64,000 nucleotides of DNA from JABFSM01 sp964439025 (GCA_964439025.1 CAYTMW010000001.1:124001-188000), one strand, 5' to 3'; shown: positions 8,163 through 17,791, counted from the first letter of the stretch. Program-made: numbers and translations. The notes: generated by a model not told the origin, from the sequence alone.

Positions 8163-9457
8163 GAAGGATCCTTGTCGCTGAAGAGTCGGCGGCCGAGAAT
8201 CGCCTCGAGCCCGGCGAGGGCGAGACGGGCCGCATATCGTGCCTGGACCAGCTCGGCCTGCGCTTCCGTCAGGCTGGACTGGGCGTCGATCAGATCGAGA
8301 ATGGTGCTGGCCCCGGCGCGATAGCGGGCCTCCTGCACGCGGTAGTTCTCTCGCGCGATGATGAGCCCCTGCTCCGAATACACAGTCGTTGCCCGCGCGG
8401 TCTCATACGCTTCCCACGCCGAGGTGACATCGGCCTCGGCGGCGCGCTCCAGATCGGCGCGGACAACGCGCGCCAGCTCGCGGGCGTTCTTTGCGCGCAC
8501 GTACGCGAGCTCGCGGTTGGCGTTGTCCCACAGGGGATAGCTCAGGCTCACCGACAGGGTACGGCGTGTCAGGCCGACCGGATAAAAGTTGTCGCCGAAG
8601 GTGATCTCGTTGGCGCTCAGAAAGACCGAGGGAAGGTAGCTCCCGCGGCGGGCCTTGACGGCGGCCTCGGCGGAGCGCTCGTTGGCCCGCGCGACCCGGT
8701 ACTCCGGCCCCTGCTCTACCGCCTGGTTCATCGCCTCGAGCAGGGAGATCGGAAGATCGGGGGCGCGGGCCGTGTCGAGCGGCACCGCGTCGATCCCGCC
8801 CGCCGAGCCGACGCGCTGGCCCAGGATAAGGCGCGCGACGCGGAGCTGGGCTTCGTCCTGCAGCAACCGGACTCGCGCCCGGTTCAGCTCGAGCAGCAGC
8901 AGGAGGGAATCGGTCTGGACCGCGGCGCCGCTCACCACCCGGGCGCGCGCTACCACCAGCTGCTCCTGGGCGCGACGGACCCGGTCGAGCGACACCTGCA
9001 CAAATTCGTGATTGCTCAAGACCGAGTAGAACGCGACCTCGGTGTCGAGCGCGGTGAGGAAGCGCTGCTGCTCCTCTCCCGCCCTCGCACCCTCCAGGTC
9101 CGCTCCGGTCTGGCTCAGCGTGGCGAACTTGCGTCCCCCGGCGAACAGCTCGAAGCGGGCGTCGATCCGCGCGGTGGCGCTGGTCCGGGCCGGCGCGCCG
9201 GTGCCGACGTTGAACTGGCTGGTGGAGAACGAGGTGTAGTCGGAGCCGACCGAGATGGACGGGAGAATCATCGCGCTCATGGCCGCCCGTCGCGCCCAGG
9301 CGGCGTTGTCCACCGCGCCGAGGGCGCGCACGTAGTTCGGATCCAGCCGGGCGGCGCGCCGCAGGGCTTCGGTCAGGGTGATGCGGGGGAGCGTATCGGC
9401 GGGCGGCCCGGCCGGCGCCGCGACGCCGGCCGAGAGCAGCAGGAACAATGCGGTCAT
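8159..9457 (-). CDS. TolC-family outer membrane efflux protein
   Basis: 432 residues with a signal peptide ending near VAAPAG. The family forms the trimeric outer-membrane channel of efflux and type I secretion systems. The duplicated family pattern is visible: ITLTEALRRAARLDPNYV in the first repeat and LARVVRADLERAAEADVTSA in the second, with long heptad-rich helices. LIDAQSSLTEAQAELVQARY is the conserved helix near the C-terminus. It is coupled by 4-base overlaps to the RND pump upstream and the adaptor downstream, so the three make one tripartite pump. Confidence 0.9.
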   Translation of the reverse strand: MTALFLLLSAGVAAPAGPPADTLPRITLTEALRRAARLDPNYVRALGAVDNAAWARRAAMSAMILPSISVGSDYTSFSTSQFNVGTGAPARTSATARIDARFELFAGGRKFATLSQTGADLEGARAGEEQQRFLTALDTEVAFYSVLSNHEFVQVSLDRVRRAQEQLVVARARVVSGAAVQTDSLLLLLELNRARVRLLQDEAQLRVARLILGQRVGSAGGIDAVPLDTARAPDLPISLLEAMNQAVEQGPEYRVARANERSAEAAVKARRGSYLPSVFLSANEITFGDNFYPVGLTRRTLSVSLSYPLWDNANRELAYVRAKNARELARVVRADLERAAEADVTSAWEAYETARATTVYSEQGLIIARENYRVQEARYRAGASTILDLIDAQSSLTEAQAELVQARYAARLALAGLEAILGRRLFSDKDPS

Positions 9458-12400
9458 TCGGCGGGTACCGGGCGGCCCGGCGCGGCGTGCCGGCGGGCGC
9501 CGACTCGGACCCGCAGCCCTTCCATCAGCGAATAGACCACCGGCACCAGGAACAGGGTCAGGGCGGTCGAGAAGAACACCCCGCCGACGATCGCGTAGCC
9601 GAGCGGACGCCGGCTCATCGACCCGGCGCCGAGCCCAAGCGCGATCGGCACCGCCCCCATGATGCAGGCCATCGAGGTCATCAGAATCGGCCGTAGCCGG
9701 ATCCGCCCCGCTTCCAGCAGAGCGGCCAGGGTGTCCAGCCCGCGCTCCCGGAGCTGGTTGGTGTACTCCACCAGCAGAATGGAATTCTTGGTGACCAGTC
9801 CGATGAGCAGGATCATGCCGATCTGGCTGTACAGGTTGATGCTCGACCCCGCGATCCAGAGGGTGAAGATGGCCCCGGTCACCGCCAGCGGCACCGCCAT
9901 GAGCACGGTGAAGGGGTGGATCAGCGATTCGAACTGGGAGGCCAGCACCATGAAGACCACGACCAGGGCCAGCAGGAAGGCGAAATAGAGCGCGTTGCCG
10001 CTCTCGCTCAGCTCCCGAAGCTCACCGCCCAGCGCGATGGTCGAGCCGGTGGGGAGCACTTCCGCGGCGATGGCGTTGAGGGAATCCAGCGCCTCGCCCA
10101 GGGTGAAGCCCGGGGCCAGCCCGGCGGACACGTCGGCCGAGCGCACCCGCATATAGTGGTTGAGCTGGCGGGGACCGACGCCTTCGCTGATCCGCGCGAG
10201 CTGCTCCAGCTTGATCAGCTCGCCGTCCCGGCCGCGGACCGAGAGGCCGCTCATGTCGGTCGGCGTGGCCCGCTCCTCCGGGGACAGCTGCACCATGACG
10301 TAGTAGAGCTTGTTGTTCCGGGTGAAGGTACTGGCCCGCTGACCGCCCAGCATGGCCTGCATGGTGGCCGCGACGTCCCGCACCGGCACCCCCAGGTCCT
10401 CGGCGCGATCGCGCTCGTAGGAGACCGAGAGCTCCGGCTTGTTGACCCGGAGGTCGGTATCCACGTTGGTGAGCCCGCGAACCTGGCGGGCCCGCTCCAG
10501 CATGGCCTGCACGCCCACAAACAGGGAATCGAAATTGGGATTCTGAATAATGAACCGGACCGGCGAGCCGAAGCCGCCGAAGGCCGGTGGATTGTTCGCA
10601 AAGGCCTGGACCCCGGAGATGGCGGCGAGCTGGGGGCGGAGGACCTCGACGATGTCCTGCGCGGTCCGGTCGCGCTCCGACCAGTCGACAAAGCGCACAA
10701 AGATCTGCCCGCCGTTGACCCGACCCCCGCCACCGCCGAACCCGCCCCCCACCGTGCTGGTGAAGTTGGAGATTTCGGGGATGCCGGCGAGGATCTGCTC
10801 CACCTGCCGCTGGTACTCGTCGGTGAAGCTGAGCGTCGCCCCTTCGGGCGCGGTGATCTGGACCTGAATCTGCCCCCGGTCCTCCGGCGGAACGAATTCA
10901 CGTTTCAGGTTGAGAAACACCAGCACGGCCCCGGCAACCAGCGCCGCCGAACCCGCCAGCACGATGCCGCGATGACGCAGGGCAAAACCTAGAGCCCGCT
11001 CGTAGGTGGTGGCGGTAAACTTGAAGCTCTGTTCCAGCGTCTGGTAGATCGCTCCATGCCGGGGAGGCACCCGGAGAATCTTGGCGCACAACATCGGGGT
11101 GAGGGTGAGCGCCACGAATCCGGAAATGGCGACGGCCGCGGCCACCGCGATTCCGAATTCATTGAAGAGCCGTCCGGTGCTGCCCTTGAGGAACGCGAGC
11201 GGTGTAAACACCGCGACCAGGGAAATCGTCGTCGCGACCACGGCAAAGGCGATCTCGCGGGTGCCATTGACAGCCGCTTCCTCGGGCGGCTCGTGCAGCT
11301 CCTCCTGGTGCCGGTAGGCGTTCTCCAGGACGATGATCGCGTCATCCACCACGATGCCGATGGCCAGGGTGAGCGCCAACAGGGTCAGGTTGTTGATGGA
11401 GAAATCGAACGCCGCCATGACCGCGAACGTGGCGATGATCGAGGCGGGGATGGCGAGGCCCGGGATGATGGTGGCCCGCACATTTCGGAGGAACAGGAAG
11501 ATGATCAGCACCACCAGGCCGGCGGCGATGATCAGGGTCTCTTCCGCTTCCTTGATGGACCGCTTGACGTAGATGGATTGATCGTAGCCCAGGGTCGCGG
11601 TGACACCGGGAGGGAGGGCCGCTTCGATTTCGGGGAGCGCCTCGCGCACCGCGTCGGCCACCTCGACCAGGTTCGACTTGCTCTGCCGGACCACCGACAG
11701 CCCCACCGCGGGCCGGCCGTTGAACCGGAAGATGCTGCGATCGTCCTCGGCCCCCAGCTCGACCCTGGCGATGTCGCCCAGCTTGACCACCTGCCCATGG
11801 CTGGCGGACACCACCATGGCGGCGAACTCCTGCGGAGTCTTGAGCTCGCCCAGGGAGCGGACCGAGAACTCCCGCCGGTCCGACTCGATCCGCCCGGCCG
11901 GGATCTCGACGTTGCGGGCCTCGATGGCGCGCACCACGTCCTGCACGGTCAGGTCGTGGGCCGCCAGCGCGGTCACCGAGAGCCAGATCCGCATCGCGTA
12001 ACGGCGCTCGCCCCGCACTTCCGCGCTGGCGACCCCCGGCACGGTCTGGAGCCGGGGCTTGAGGACCCGGTCGGCGATCTCGGAGAGCTGGAGGAGGTCG
12101 TGCTGCTTCGATTCCAGGCCCACGAAGATGATCGGCCGGGCGTCGGCATCCTGCTTCCGCACCACCGGCTCGTCGATTTCCTGGGGGAGCCGCCCCCGGG
12201 CCCGGGCCACAATGTCGCGAACGTCCTGGGCTGCGTCCTCGATGGGACGGTCGAGGTTAAATTCGAGATTGATCCGGGACGACTGCTCCGAGCTGTTGCT
12301 GGTCATGGTCCGCAGGCCTTCGAGGGAGGCGAGCTGCTCCTCGAGCACGTCGGTCACCGCGGACTCCATCGTGGCCGGATTGGCCCCCCGGAGGGACACC

Positions 12401-12543
12401 GAAACCGAGACGACCGGGGCGTCCACATCGGGGAATTCGCGCACCGAAAGCTGCTGGTACCCCAGCACGCCGAACAACACCAGGGCGCCGCTGACCATGC
12501 TGGCGAACACCGGCCGCCGGATCGAGATATCGGAGAGTTTCAT
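9454..12543 (-). CDS. RND multidrug efflux permease (HAE1 type)
   Basis: 1029 residues, the normal length of AcrB-like inner-membrane proton antiporters. It begins MKLSDISIRRPVFASMV, the usual first transmembrane helix. TM4 has the proton-relay pair in ALTLAIGIVVDDAIIVLEN (D-D), and the periplasmic porter region and a second repeat ending in LGYAIVGGVFFSTALTLFLV follow. A Gly-rich loop (GGGFGGGGGR) sits in the porter domain. It is the first gene of the operon with the TolC-like and adaptor genes. Upstream, at 12544-12651, is the spacer shared with the divergent gene at 12652. Drug range cannot be predicted. Confidence 0.95.
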   Translation of the reverse strand: MKLSDISIRRPVFASMVSGALVLFGVLGYQQLSVREFPDVDAPVVSVSVSLRGANPATMESAVTDVLEEQLASLEGLRTMTSNSSEQSSRINLEFNLDRPIEDAAQDVRDIVARARGRLPQEIDEPVVRKQDADARPIIFVGLESKQHDLLQLSEIADRVLKPRLQTVPGVASAEVRGERRYAMRIWLSVTALAAHDLTVQDVVRAIEARNVEIPAGRIESDRREFSVRSLGELKTPQEFAAMVVSASHGQVVKLGDIARVELGAEDDRSIFRFNGRPAVGLSVVRQSKSNLVEVADAVREALPEIEAALPPGVTATLGYDQSIYVKRSIKEAEETLIIAAGLVVLIIFLFLRNVRATIIPGLAIPASIIATFAVMAAFDFSINNLTLLALTLAIGIVVDDAIIVLENAYRHQEELHEPPEEAAVNGTREIAFAVVATTISLVAVFTPLAFLKGSTGRLFNEFGIAVAAAVAISGFVALTLTPMLCAKILRVPPRHGAIYQTLEQSFKFTATTYERALGFALRHRGIVLAGSAALVAGAVLVFLNLKREFVPPEDRGQIQVQITAPEGATLSFTDEYQRQVEQILAGIPEISNFTSTVGGGFGGGGGRVNGGQIFVRFVDWSERDRTAQDIVEVLRPQLAAISGVQAFANNPPAFGGFGSPVRFIIQNPNFDSLFVGVQAMLERARQVRGLTNVDTDLRVNKPELSVSYERDRAEDLGVPVRDVAATMQAMLGGQRASTFTRNNKLYYVMVQLSPEERATPTDMSGLSVRGRDGELIKLEQLARISEGVGPRQLNHYMRVRSADVSAGLAPGFTLGEALDSLNAIAAEVLPTGSTIALGGELRELSESGNALYFAFLLALVVVFMVLASQFESLIHPFTVLMAVPLAVTGAIFTLWIAGSSINLYSQIGMILLIGLVTKNSILLVEYTNQLRERGLDTLAALLEAGRIRLRPILMTSMACIMGAVPIALGLGAGSMSRRPLGYAIVGGVFFSTALTLFLVPVVYSLMEGLRVRVGARRHAAPGRPVPAE

Positions 12544-12651
12544 GCGCCGTACCGGCCTCGACAGGGGGGAAAGACGCTTGGGGCGGACCGGGGCGTCATC
12601 CCTGAGGTACGCCCCTCCGCGCCCGCCCGTTGAGACTTACTTCGAGGCCCG

Positions 12652-13026
12652 ATGAGCGACAAGCTGACCCCCCGGCAGAAGGCCCAATTGGCCGTCCTGG
12701 AGACCCTCCAACCCAGGCTCGAGCAGATGCACCGGCTGATCGAGGAAATTGCCGGAATGCGGGTGGATGAGTCGGTCACCCGGCGGCTCACCCGGCGGCT
12801 CGACGAATCCAAAGCGGCTACCAACACCGTAGGATTGGCAGCACTCACCGAAACCATGGGGATCATGGGAATGCTGGCGCGCCGGACCAGCGGCCACCAG
12901 ATGAAAGTCCGGGGCCTAAGGGAGGGGCTGGGCAGCCTCAAGACCAATTTCGAGGGGGCGTTACGGTCGGCGAGCATGGGCGATCCGGAAGGGCCGGACC
13001 AGCCCGAGGAACCGAAAAAGGGTTAG
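12652..13026 (+). CDS. Small helical protein of unknown function
   Basis: 124 residues, charged and predicted to be almost entirely alpha-helical (LTPRQKAQLAVLETLQPRLE, then RRLTRRLDESKAATNTVGLA), with an acidic, Pro-rich tail. No signal peptide or membrane helix. It is transcribed away from the RND operon, so the two could share control, and overlaps the end of the small membrane protein gene at 13023 tail to tail. I do not recognise the family. The pattern would suit a small coiled-coil or four-helix protein, but that is a guess. Confidence 0.7.
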   Translation: MSDKLTPRQKAQLAVLETLQPRLEQMHRLIEEIAGMRVDESVTRRLTRRLDESKAATNTVGLAALTETMGIMGMLARRTSGHQMKVRGLREGLGSLKTNFEGALRSASMGDPEGPDQPEEPKKG

Positions 13027-13178
13027 CGTTTCCGGGCCACAATCCGGTCGATGAGGGGTCCGGACATGAGGACCACCATCCCGTTGACCAAGGCCCCGAC
13101 CAGGAGGGTGACGAAGGTCAGGGCAAACAGGATCATGCCGGCGCCGAGCGTGGCGAAAATGACTCCAAAGATCTCCAT
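13023..13178 (-). CDS. 51-residue membrane protein
   Basis: ATG at 13178 is preceded by GGGGGGA. The frame encodes MEIFGVIFATLGAGMILFAL, a second hydrophobic stretch (FVTLLVGALVNGMVVLM) and a basic tail ending RIVARKR, then TAA. The product would be two short membrane helices or one long one, with a positive C-terminus on the cytoplasmic side. Its stop shares bases with the stop of the gene at 12652 on the other strand. No family recognised. Codon use fits the neighbours, which supports a real gene. Confidence 0.6.
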   Translation of the reverse strand: MEIFGVIFATLGAGMILFALTFVTLLVGALVNGMVVLMSGPLIDRIVARKR

Positions 13179-13278
13179 GGTCCCCCCGACTGTAAGGCGG
13201 TATTTTACCCGTCCCCCCGGTGGGGCCGCAACCGCCGGGCATTACCCGACCCCCAGCACTCTTTCCTGAGGTATTCCT

Positions 13279-13959
13279 ATGCGCGCACTCACTGTTCTTT
13301 CGTTCACCGCACTACTCGCCGCCCCGGCATTTGCCCAGGGGAATCCGGCCGACCCGGACAAGAAGGTCGCCGGTGGTGGAACGCTTCCGCCGGGCTGGTT
13401 TGCCCGCCTGGAGGATTCGACCGCCAGCATCATGAACGTGAAGTTCGCGCCCATGGGTGCCGGACTCCACTTCACCACCGGCCCGTCCGGCATCTATTGG
13501 CGCGACGCCGATGCGGTCCCCGGCTCGTTCCACACCATCGCCAGCTTCACCCAGATGAAGGCCCCCACGCACCCCGAGGCCTTTGGACTCCTGGTGGCCG
13601 GCAAGGACCTGAAGGGACCCAACGCGTCGTACATCTACCTGATCGTGCGGGGCGACGGGATGTTTACCATCCGGCAGGGCGGCGTCGCCGGGCGCCCGTC
13701 CACCAACCTCACCACCGGCGGAAACCGGAACGGCTGGCTTGCCAACGCGGCGGTGGTCAGTCAGGACTCGGCCGGCAAGGCGAAGAACACCCTGGAAGTC
13801 TCCGGCGATGCGGCGACCAAGAAGCTTACCTTCAAGATCAACGGGAAGACGGTGCACGAGATGGACGCACCCGGCGGCTCGGTGGCCGGGATCGTCGGGA
13901 TCCGGATGAACCACAATCTGGATGTGCATGTGGATGGGTTTGCGGTGCACAAGATGTAG
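13279..13959 (+). CDS. Secreted ConA-like (LamG/DUF1080-type) fold protein
   Basis: 226 residues. The signal peptide ends in APAFAQ. The remainder is beta-rich with the pattern of a concanavalin-like jelly roll: GLHFTTGPSGIYWRD, EAFGLLVAGKDL, YIYLIVRGDGMFTIRQG, then TLEVSGD, KLTFKINGKTVHEM and VGIRMNHNLDVHVDGF, where the strand-turn-strand repeats resemble DUF1080 3-keto-sugar hydrolase-type domains. No catalytic residues can be assigned. TGAGGT lies before the ATG. Octamer repeats follow the stop. Confidence 0.7.
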   Translation: MRALTVLSFTALLAAPAFAQGNPADPDKKVAGGGTLPPGWFARLEDSTASIMNVKFAPMGAGLHFTTGPSGIYWRDADAVPGSFHTIASFTQMKAPTHPEAFGLLVAGKDLKGPNASYIYLIVRGDGMFTIRQGGVAGRPSTNLTTGGNRNGWLANAAVVSQDSAGKAKNTLEVSGDAATKKLTFKINGKTVHEMDAPGGSVAGIVGIRMNHNLDVHVDGFAVHKM

Positions 13960-13963
13960 TCGG

Positions 13964-13990
13964 AGGCAAAGAGGCAAGGGGGCAAAGTGA
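13964..13990 (+). repeat. GGAGGCAA-type octamer array, copy 1
   Basis: Three degenerate 8-bp units (GGAGGCAA, AGAGGCAA, GGGGGCAA) between the convergent 13279 gene and potD. See the larger arrays at 37695, 38892, 44317, 44768 and 61846. Confidence 0.7.
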
Positions 13991-13999
13991 AGACTTTCT

Positions 14000-15073
14000 T
14001 CAGCTACTCTTCACCTCCGTCCACACCTCATCCCAGAGCGCACTCGCCCGGCCGAGATCTTTCTGGATCTCGAGCCGGGCGAGCTCGTTTGGGGCCGGAT
14101 AAGGGACCGGATTGTCGATCAGCGGCATCGCAGCCTGATTCGGGCTGCCGTAACCGGTGGCGGTGGAGATTGCGGCCGCAATCTCGGGACGCAGTGTGTA
14201 ATTGATGAACTCGTGCGCGGCGCGGGGATGCGGCGCTGATTTCGGTACCACCAGCGAGTCGATCCAGAGAGTGCTCCCTTCCTCCGGCAGCATCCAGGCG
14301 AGCGCGGGCTGCTCCTTGCGTGCCTGGGCGGCATCGCCGTTCCAGAGCTGCGCCAGCCAGACGTCCCCCGCGATCAGCTGGCCTTTGACCGGCGCCGAGA
14401 GGTAGGCCTTGAGATACGCCTTGGCCGCTATCGCGTCGCGCTTCGCTTCCGCAAGCTCCGCCGGGTCCACCGAATTGATCGAATGGCCCCGGTACCGGAG
14501 GAAGGCGCCGATCACGTCCCGCAGGTCGTCGAGCATCGTCATCTTGCCGGCGAGTGTCCGGTTGAGAAACACGCTCCAACTCTCGGGAGCGTCCGAGATG
14601 AGATCGCTTCGCCAGGCGATCCCCGTCATCCCCCACTGCCAGGGCACCGAGTAGGCATTCTCCGGATCGTGGGCCAGCCCTCGAAAGACCGGGGCCAGAT
14701 TGGGCAGATTGCCGAGGTAGCGGAGAGAAAGCTTTGCGAGCAGCTCGGTTTCGATGAGCGCGGTGACCGCATACGTCGTCGGCACGACGAGGTCGTATCC
14801 GGTCGCCCCCGCGTGGAGCTTGGCCACCAGCTCCTCGCTGCTCTCGTAGGTGTCGTATGTCACCCGCATCCCGAATTCCTTTTCGAATCCCGGAATGACC
14901 TCGGGTGAGATGTAGTCCGACCAGTTGTAGATGTTGAGCTCGGACTCGAGGGGGCCGAGCTCCTCGCTGCCTGCGCGGGGCGCACGGTTCGGCTCGGCTC
15001 GGCAGGCATCGAGCAGCGCCGCAGATGCCGGAAGCGCGGCCGCGCGCGCGAGAAACTCCCGGCGCGAAATCAT
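14000..15073 (-). CDS. potD: Spermidine/putrescine ABC transporter substrate-binding lipoprotein
   Basis: 357 residues, usual length for PotD. The N-terminus carries a Tat-like SRREFL and a lipobox-like LLDAC, so the mature protein is probably a membrane-anchored periplasmic lipoprotein. LNIYNWSDYISPEVIPGFEK is the family hallmark, and YDLVVPTTYAV and the WQWGMTGIAW loop contribute to the polyamine pocket in known PotD/PotF. Last gene of potABCD, with ATG overlapping the potC stop by 4 bases. Polyamine is inferred from family and operon; some relatives bind other small organic cations. Confidence 0.9.
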   Translation of the reverse strand: MISRREFLARAAALPASAALLDACRAEPNRAPRAGSEELGPLESELNIYNWSDYISPEVIPGFEKEFGMRVTYDTYESSEELVAKLHAGATGYDLVVPTTYAVTALIETELLAKLSLRYLGNLPNLAPVFRGLAHDPENAYSVPWQWGMTGIAWRSDLISDAPESWSVFLNRTLAGKMTMLDDLRDVIGAFLRYRGHSINSVDPAELAEAKRDAIAAKAYLKAYLSAPVKGQLIAGDVWLAQLWNGDAAQARKEQPALAWMLPEEGSTLWIDSLVVPKSAPHPRAAHEFINYTLRPEIAAAISTATGYGSPNQAAMPLIDNPVPYPAPNELARLEIQKDLGRASALWDEVWTEVKSS

Positions 15074-15849
15074 CGGGCGGGGCGCTCCCGAAGCAGGCGA
15101 TCCGCGGCGTAGATCAAGAGCGATGTTCCGAGCAGAATAATCGTGCTGATCGCGTTCACCGTGGGCTCCACGTTGCGCCGCACCATACCATATACCACGA
15201 CCGGGAGTGTGGAGGACCCCGCCCCCGACACCAGCGAAGTGATCACGTAATCGTCAAACGACATCGTGAAGGCGAGGAGCGCTCCAGCCAGGATTCCGGG
15301 CGATAGCAAAGGGAGGGTGACGGTGCGGAACGCGGTCAACTCGTCGGCGCCGAGGATGAGCGCCGCCTCCTCGAGATGCTGGTCCATTCCCGCGAGCCGG
15401 GCCCGCACCACGACCACGACGAAGGAAATATTGAACGCGGTGTGGGCGATCGTGATCGTGCCGAGCCCGAGCGGTATGCCGGCCAGCACGAACAGCACCA
15501 GCAGCGAGATCCCCACCAGGATCTCCGGAGTCACCAGCGGCAGGAATACGAGCCCTTCGAGCGTTCGCCGTCCGGGAAAGCGGCGGCGGGCAAGTGCCAA
15601 CGCGATGAGAGTGCCGAAACAGGTGGCCACCAGGGTCGAGACCAAGCCGACGGCGAGACTCATGCGGAGCCCGCGCCAGAGATCGGCGCGGGCAGCGAGC
15701 GCGCGGTACCAGTCGAGGGTAAAGCCGGACCAGCTCACCGAGTAGCGCGAGGCGTTGAAGCTGAAGAGCACCAGCACCAACACCGGGAGATGCAGGAGCA
15801 GGTACACCACGCCGGCGAGGGCCAGGAGCCACTTCGGCGCCGGTTTCAC
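15070..15849 (-). CDS. potC: Polyamine ABC transporter permease PotC
   Basis: 259 residues with six transmembrane helices and the permease (EAA) loop LEEAALILGADELTAFRTV. The frame is open far upstream across potB, but the real start is GTG at 15849, which overlaps the potB stop (GTGA). From there the protein begins with a short basic leader and TM1 at WLLALAGVVYLLLHLPV, as PotC proteins do. Works with PotB as the membrane channel. Confidence 0.9.
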   Translation of the reverse strand: MKPAPKWLLALAGVVYLLLHLPVLVLVLFSFNASRYSVSWSGFTLDWYRALAARADLWRGLRMSLAVGLVSTLVATCFGTLIALALARRRFPGRRTLEGLVFLPLVTPEILVGISLLVLFVLAGIPLGLGTITIAHTAFNISFVVVVVRARLAGMDQHLEEAALILGADELTAFRTVTLPLLSPGILAGALLAFTMSFDDYVITSLVSGAGSSTLPVVVYGMVRRNVEPTVNAISTIILLGTSLLIYAADRLLRERPAR

Positions 15850-16733
15850 CGGCTCCCCCGCTCGGCCGGTTCTCGGTCCCGCAAGCGGAGCGATAGCGTG
15901 ACGGCGACGAGCACCACCGCCATCACCGCGAAAGATGCAGCCGCTCCAAAGGGCCAGTTCCTCGCCGTAGTGAACTGATTCTGCACCAGGTTCCCGATCA
16001 TCACCTGCTTGGCGCCGCCGAGAAGGTCCGAGGTGAGAAACGACCCCATCGCGGGTACGAACACGAGGAGCGAGCCCGCGATGATACCGGGGAGCGCCAG
16101 GGGAAGCGCTACCCGGAAGAAACGCGCAACCGGGCGCGCCCCCAGCACCTCCGCAGCCTCGAGGAGCGCGGGATCGAGCTTTTCCAGCGAGGCGTAGATC
16201 GGCAGCACCATGAACGGCAGGAAACCGTACACCAGGCCGGAGAGCACCGCGAACGGAGTATAGAGCAGCGCGATCGGTTCCCGGATCAGGCCGATGCTCA
16301 TGAGAATGGAGTTGACCACCCCGGTGTCCCGGAGGAGGAAGATCATCGCGAAGGTGCGCACCAGAAAACTGGTCCAGAAGGGCAGAACCACCAGAAAGAG
16401 CAGCAGCGAGCGATGCCGCCGGCTCGTGGCGATCACCCAGGCGACCGGAAATCCGAGCAGCAGGCAGACCGCGGTCGCGAGCGCGGACCAGACGATGGTC
16501 CGCCACAGCACTTGCAAATAGAGCGGATCGAGAAAGCGGCGGTAGTGCTCCAGGGTGAATCCCGGCTCCACACCGCCATAGGTGCCCCGCGGCATCACGC
16601 TCGCGCCGAGCATGAGCAGCATCGGGACGACGAAGAACAGGACGAGCCAGAAAACGCCCGGGAAGAGCAGGCTCGCCGCGCCGAGCGCCGGTCGCCGCGC
16701 AATCGCGCCCAGGATCTGGCGGCGGACGGTCAT
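15846..16733 (-). CDS. potB: Polyamine ABC transporter permease PotB
   Basis: 295 residues from ATG 16733, which overlaps the potA stop (ATGA); an earlier start would run further into potA. TM1 is SLLFPGVFWLVLFFVVPMLL. The cytoplasmic coupling loop is LLEAAEVLGARPVARFFRV, the EAA motif that docks on the ATPase. Six membrane helices. Second gene of the potABCD operon. Confidence 0.9.
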   Translation of the reverse strand: MTVRRQILGAIARRPALGAASLLFPGVFWLVLFFVVPMLLMLGASVMPRGTYGGVEPGFTLEHYRRFLDPLYLQVLWRTIVWSALATAVCLLLGFPVAWVIATSRRHRSLLLFLVVLPFWTSFLVRTFAMIFLLRDTGVVNSILMSIGLIREPIALLYTPFAVLSGLVYGFLPFMVLPIYASLEKLDPALLEAAEVLGARPVARFFRVALPLALPGIIAGSLLVFVPAMGSFLTSDLLGGAKQVMIGNLVQNQFTTARNWPFGAAASFAVMAVVLVAVTLSLRLRDREPAERGSR

Positions 16734-17740
16734 GCGTCGGCGAGCACGCGGGCGTCTTCCGGTTTCCATCCCACGGAAACGGCGGTACCCGGCGTCCAGG
16801 GGAGCGGGCGGGAGAGCTGTCCCTCGTTGCGGAGCGCAGCGGTGCAGCGCCGATTTCCTTCGAGCTGCACCAGCACGCGAAGCATCTCACCCTGGTAGAT
16901 CACGTCTTCCACCGTCCCCGGACGCCACCGGTATCCGGCTGGCGGGGTGTCGGTGCGGGCGGCCAGCATCATGCACTCGGGCCGGACCGCGATGCGGGCG
17001 CCATTCTCTCCATCGAACAGATTCGATTCGCCGATAAACGTGGCGACGAATTCGGTGCGGGGATGCTCGTAGATCTCCGCCGGCGATCCGATCTGGGCGA
17101 TGCGCCCGCGGTCCATGACCGCGATCCGGTCCGACATGGTCAGCGCCTCGTCCTGGTCGTGGGTGACGTAGACAAAGGTGATGCCGAGCTTCCGGTTGAG
17201 CTGGCGGAGCTCGAGCTGCATCACCCGGCGGAGTTTTTCGTCGATTGCGCCGAGCGGCTCATCGAGCAATAGCATCTCCGGCTCGAGCACCAGCGCCCTT
17301 GCGAGTGCCACACGCTGGCGCTGGCCCCCGGAAAGCTCGGCTGGCCGGCGGTGGCCGAACTCCTTCGGATCGAGCTGGACCGTGGCGAGCGCCTCGGCGA
17401 CTCGGCGCGTGAGCTCGGTCCCGCTCACCCGGCGGCGCTCGAGGCCGAAGGCGACGTTTCGCAGGACGGTGAGATGGGGAAAGAGCGCGTAGCTCTGGAA
17501 GACCATGCCGAGGTTCCGCTCATAGGGGCGGAGCCCGAGCGCGGAGGTGCCGCCGATCCGGATCTCACCGGCGTCGGGGTCCTCCAGGCCGGCGAGCAGC
17601 CGGAGCGTCGTGGTCTTGCCGCAGCCGGAAGGGCCGAGCAGGGAGAAGAATTCGCCGCGGGCAACGTCGAACGACACGGCGTCTACCGCGCGGGTGGCGC
17701 CGAAGGATTTGCTGACGCGGAGGAATTCGGCAAGAGGCAC
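16730..17740 (-). CDS. potA: Polyamine ABC transporter ATPase PotA
   Basis: 336 residues. Walker A GPSGCGKTT, Q-loop VFQSYALFPH, signature LSGGQRQRVALARAL, Walker B MLLLDEPLGAID and the H-loop VYVTHDQDEAL are all intact. A C-terminal TOBE-like domain (FDGENGARIAVRPE to the end) is typical of PotA/MalK-type ATPases. I place the start at GTG 17740 (VPLAEFLRVSKSFG), which matches family N-termini; the frame is open 52 codons further upstream into the divergent spacer. First gene of the operon. Confidence 0.92.
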   Translation of the reverse strand: MPLAEFLRVSKSFGATRAVDAVSFDVARGEFFSLLGPSGCGKTTTLRLLAGLEDPDAGEIRIGGTSALGLRPYERNLGMVFQSYALFPHLTVLRNVAFGLERRRVSGTELTRRVAEALATVQLDPKEFGHRRPAELSGGQRQRVALARALVLEPEMLLLDEPLGAIDEKLRRVMQLELRQLNRKLGITFVYVTHDQDEALTMSDRIAVMDRGRIAQIGSPAEIYEHPRTEFVATFIGESNLFDGENGARIAVRPECMMLAARTDTPPAGYRWRPGTVEDVIYQGEMLRVLVQLEGNRRCTAALRNEGQLSRPLPWTPGTAVSVGWKPEDARVLADA

Positions 17741-17791
17741 GGAACCCAAACGTAGGTAGCGGTGCCTGTGAGCGTAAGGTAGCATTCCTCC

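Noticed and set aside
11056..12633. Open frame of 525 codons antisense to the RND permease
   Set aside because: Low-complexity His/Asp/Gly/Arg composition and no motif; the opposite frame is a full RND protein.
15070..16890. A single 606-codon frame suggesting a fused permease
   Set aside because: Only its last 259 codons match PotC; the first part is an out-of-frame reading of PotB, which is intact in its own frame.
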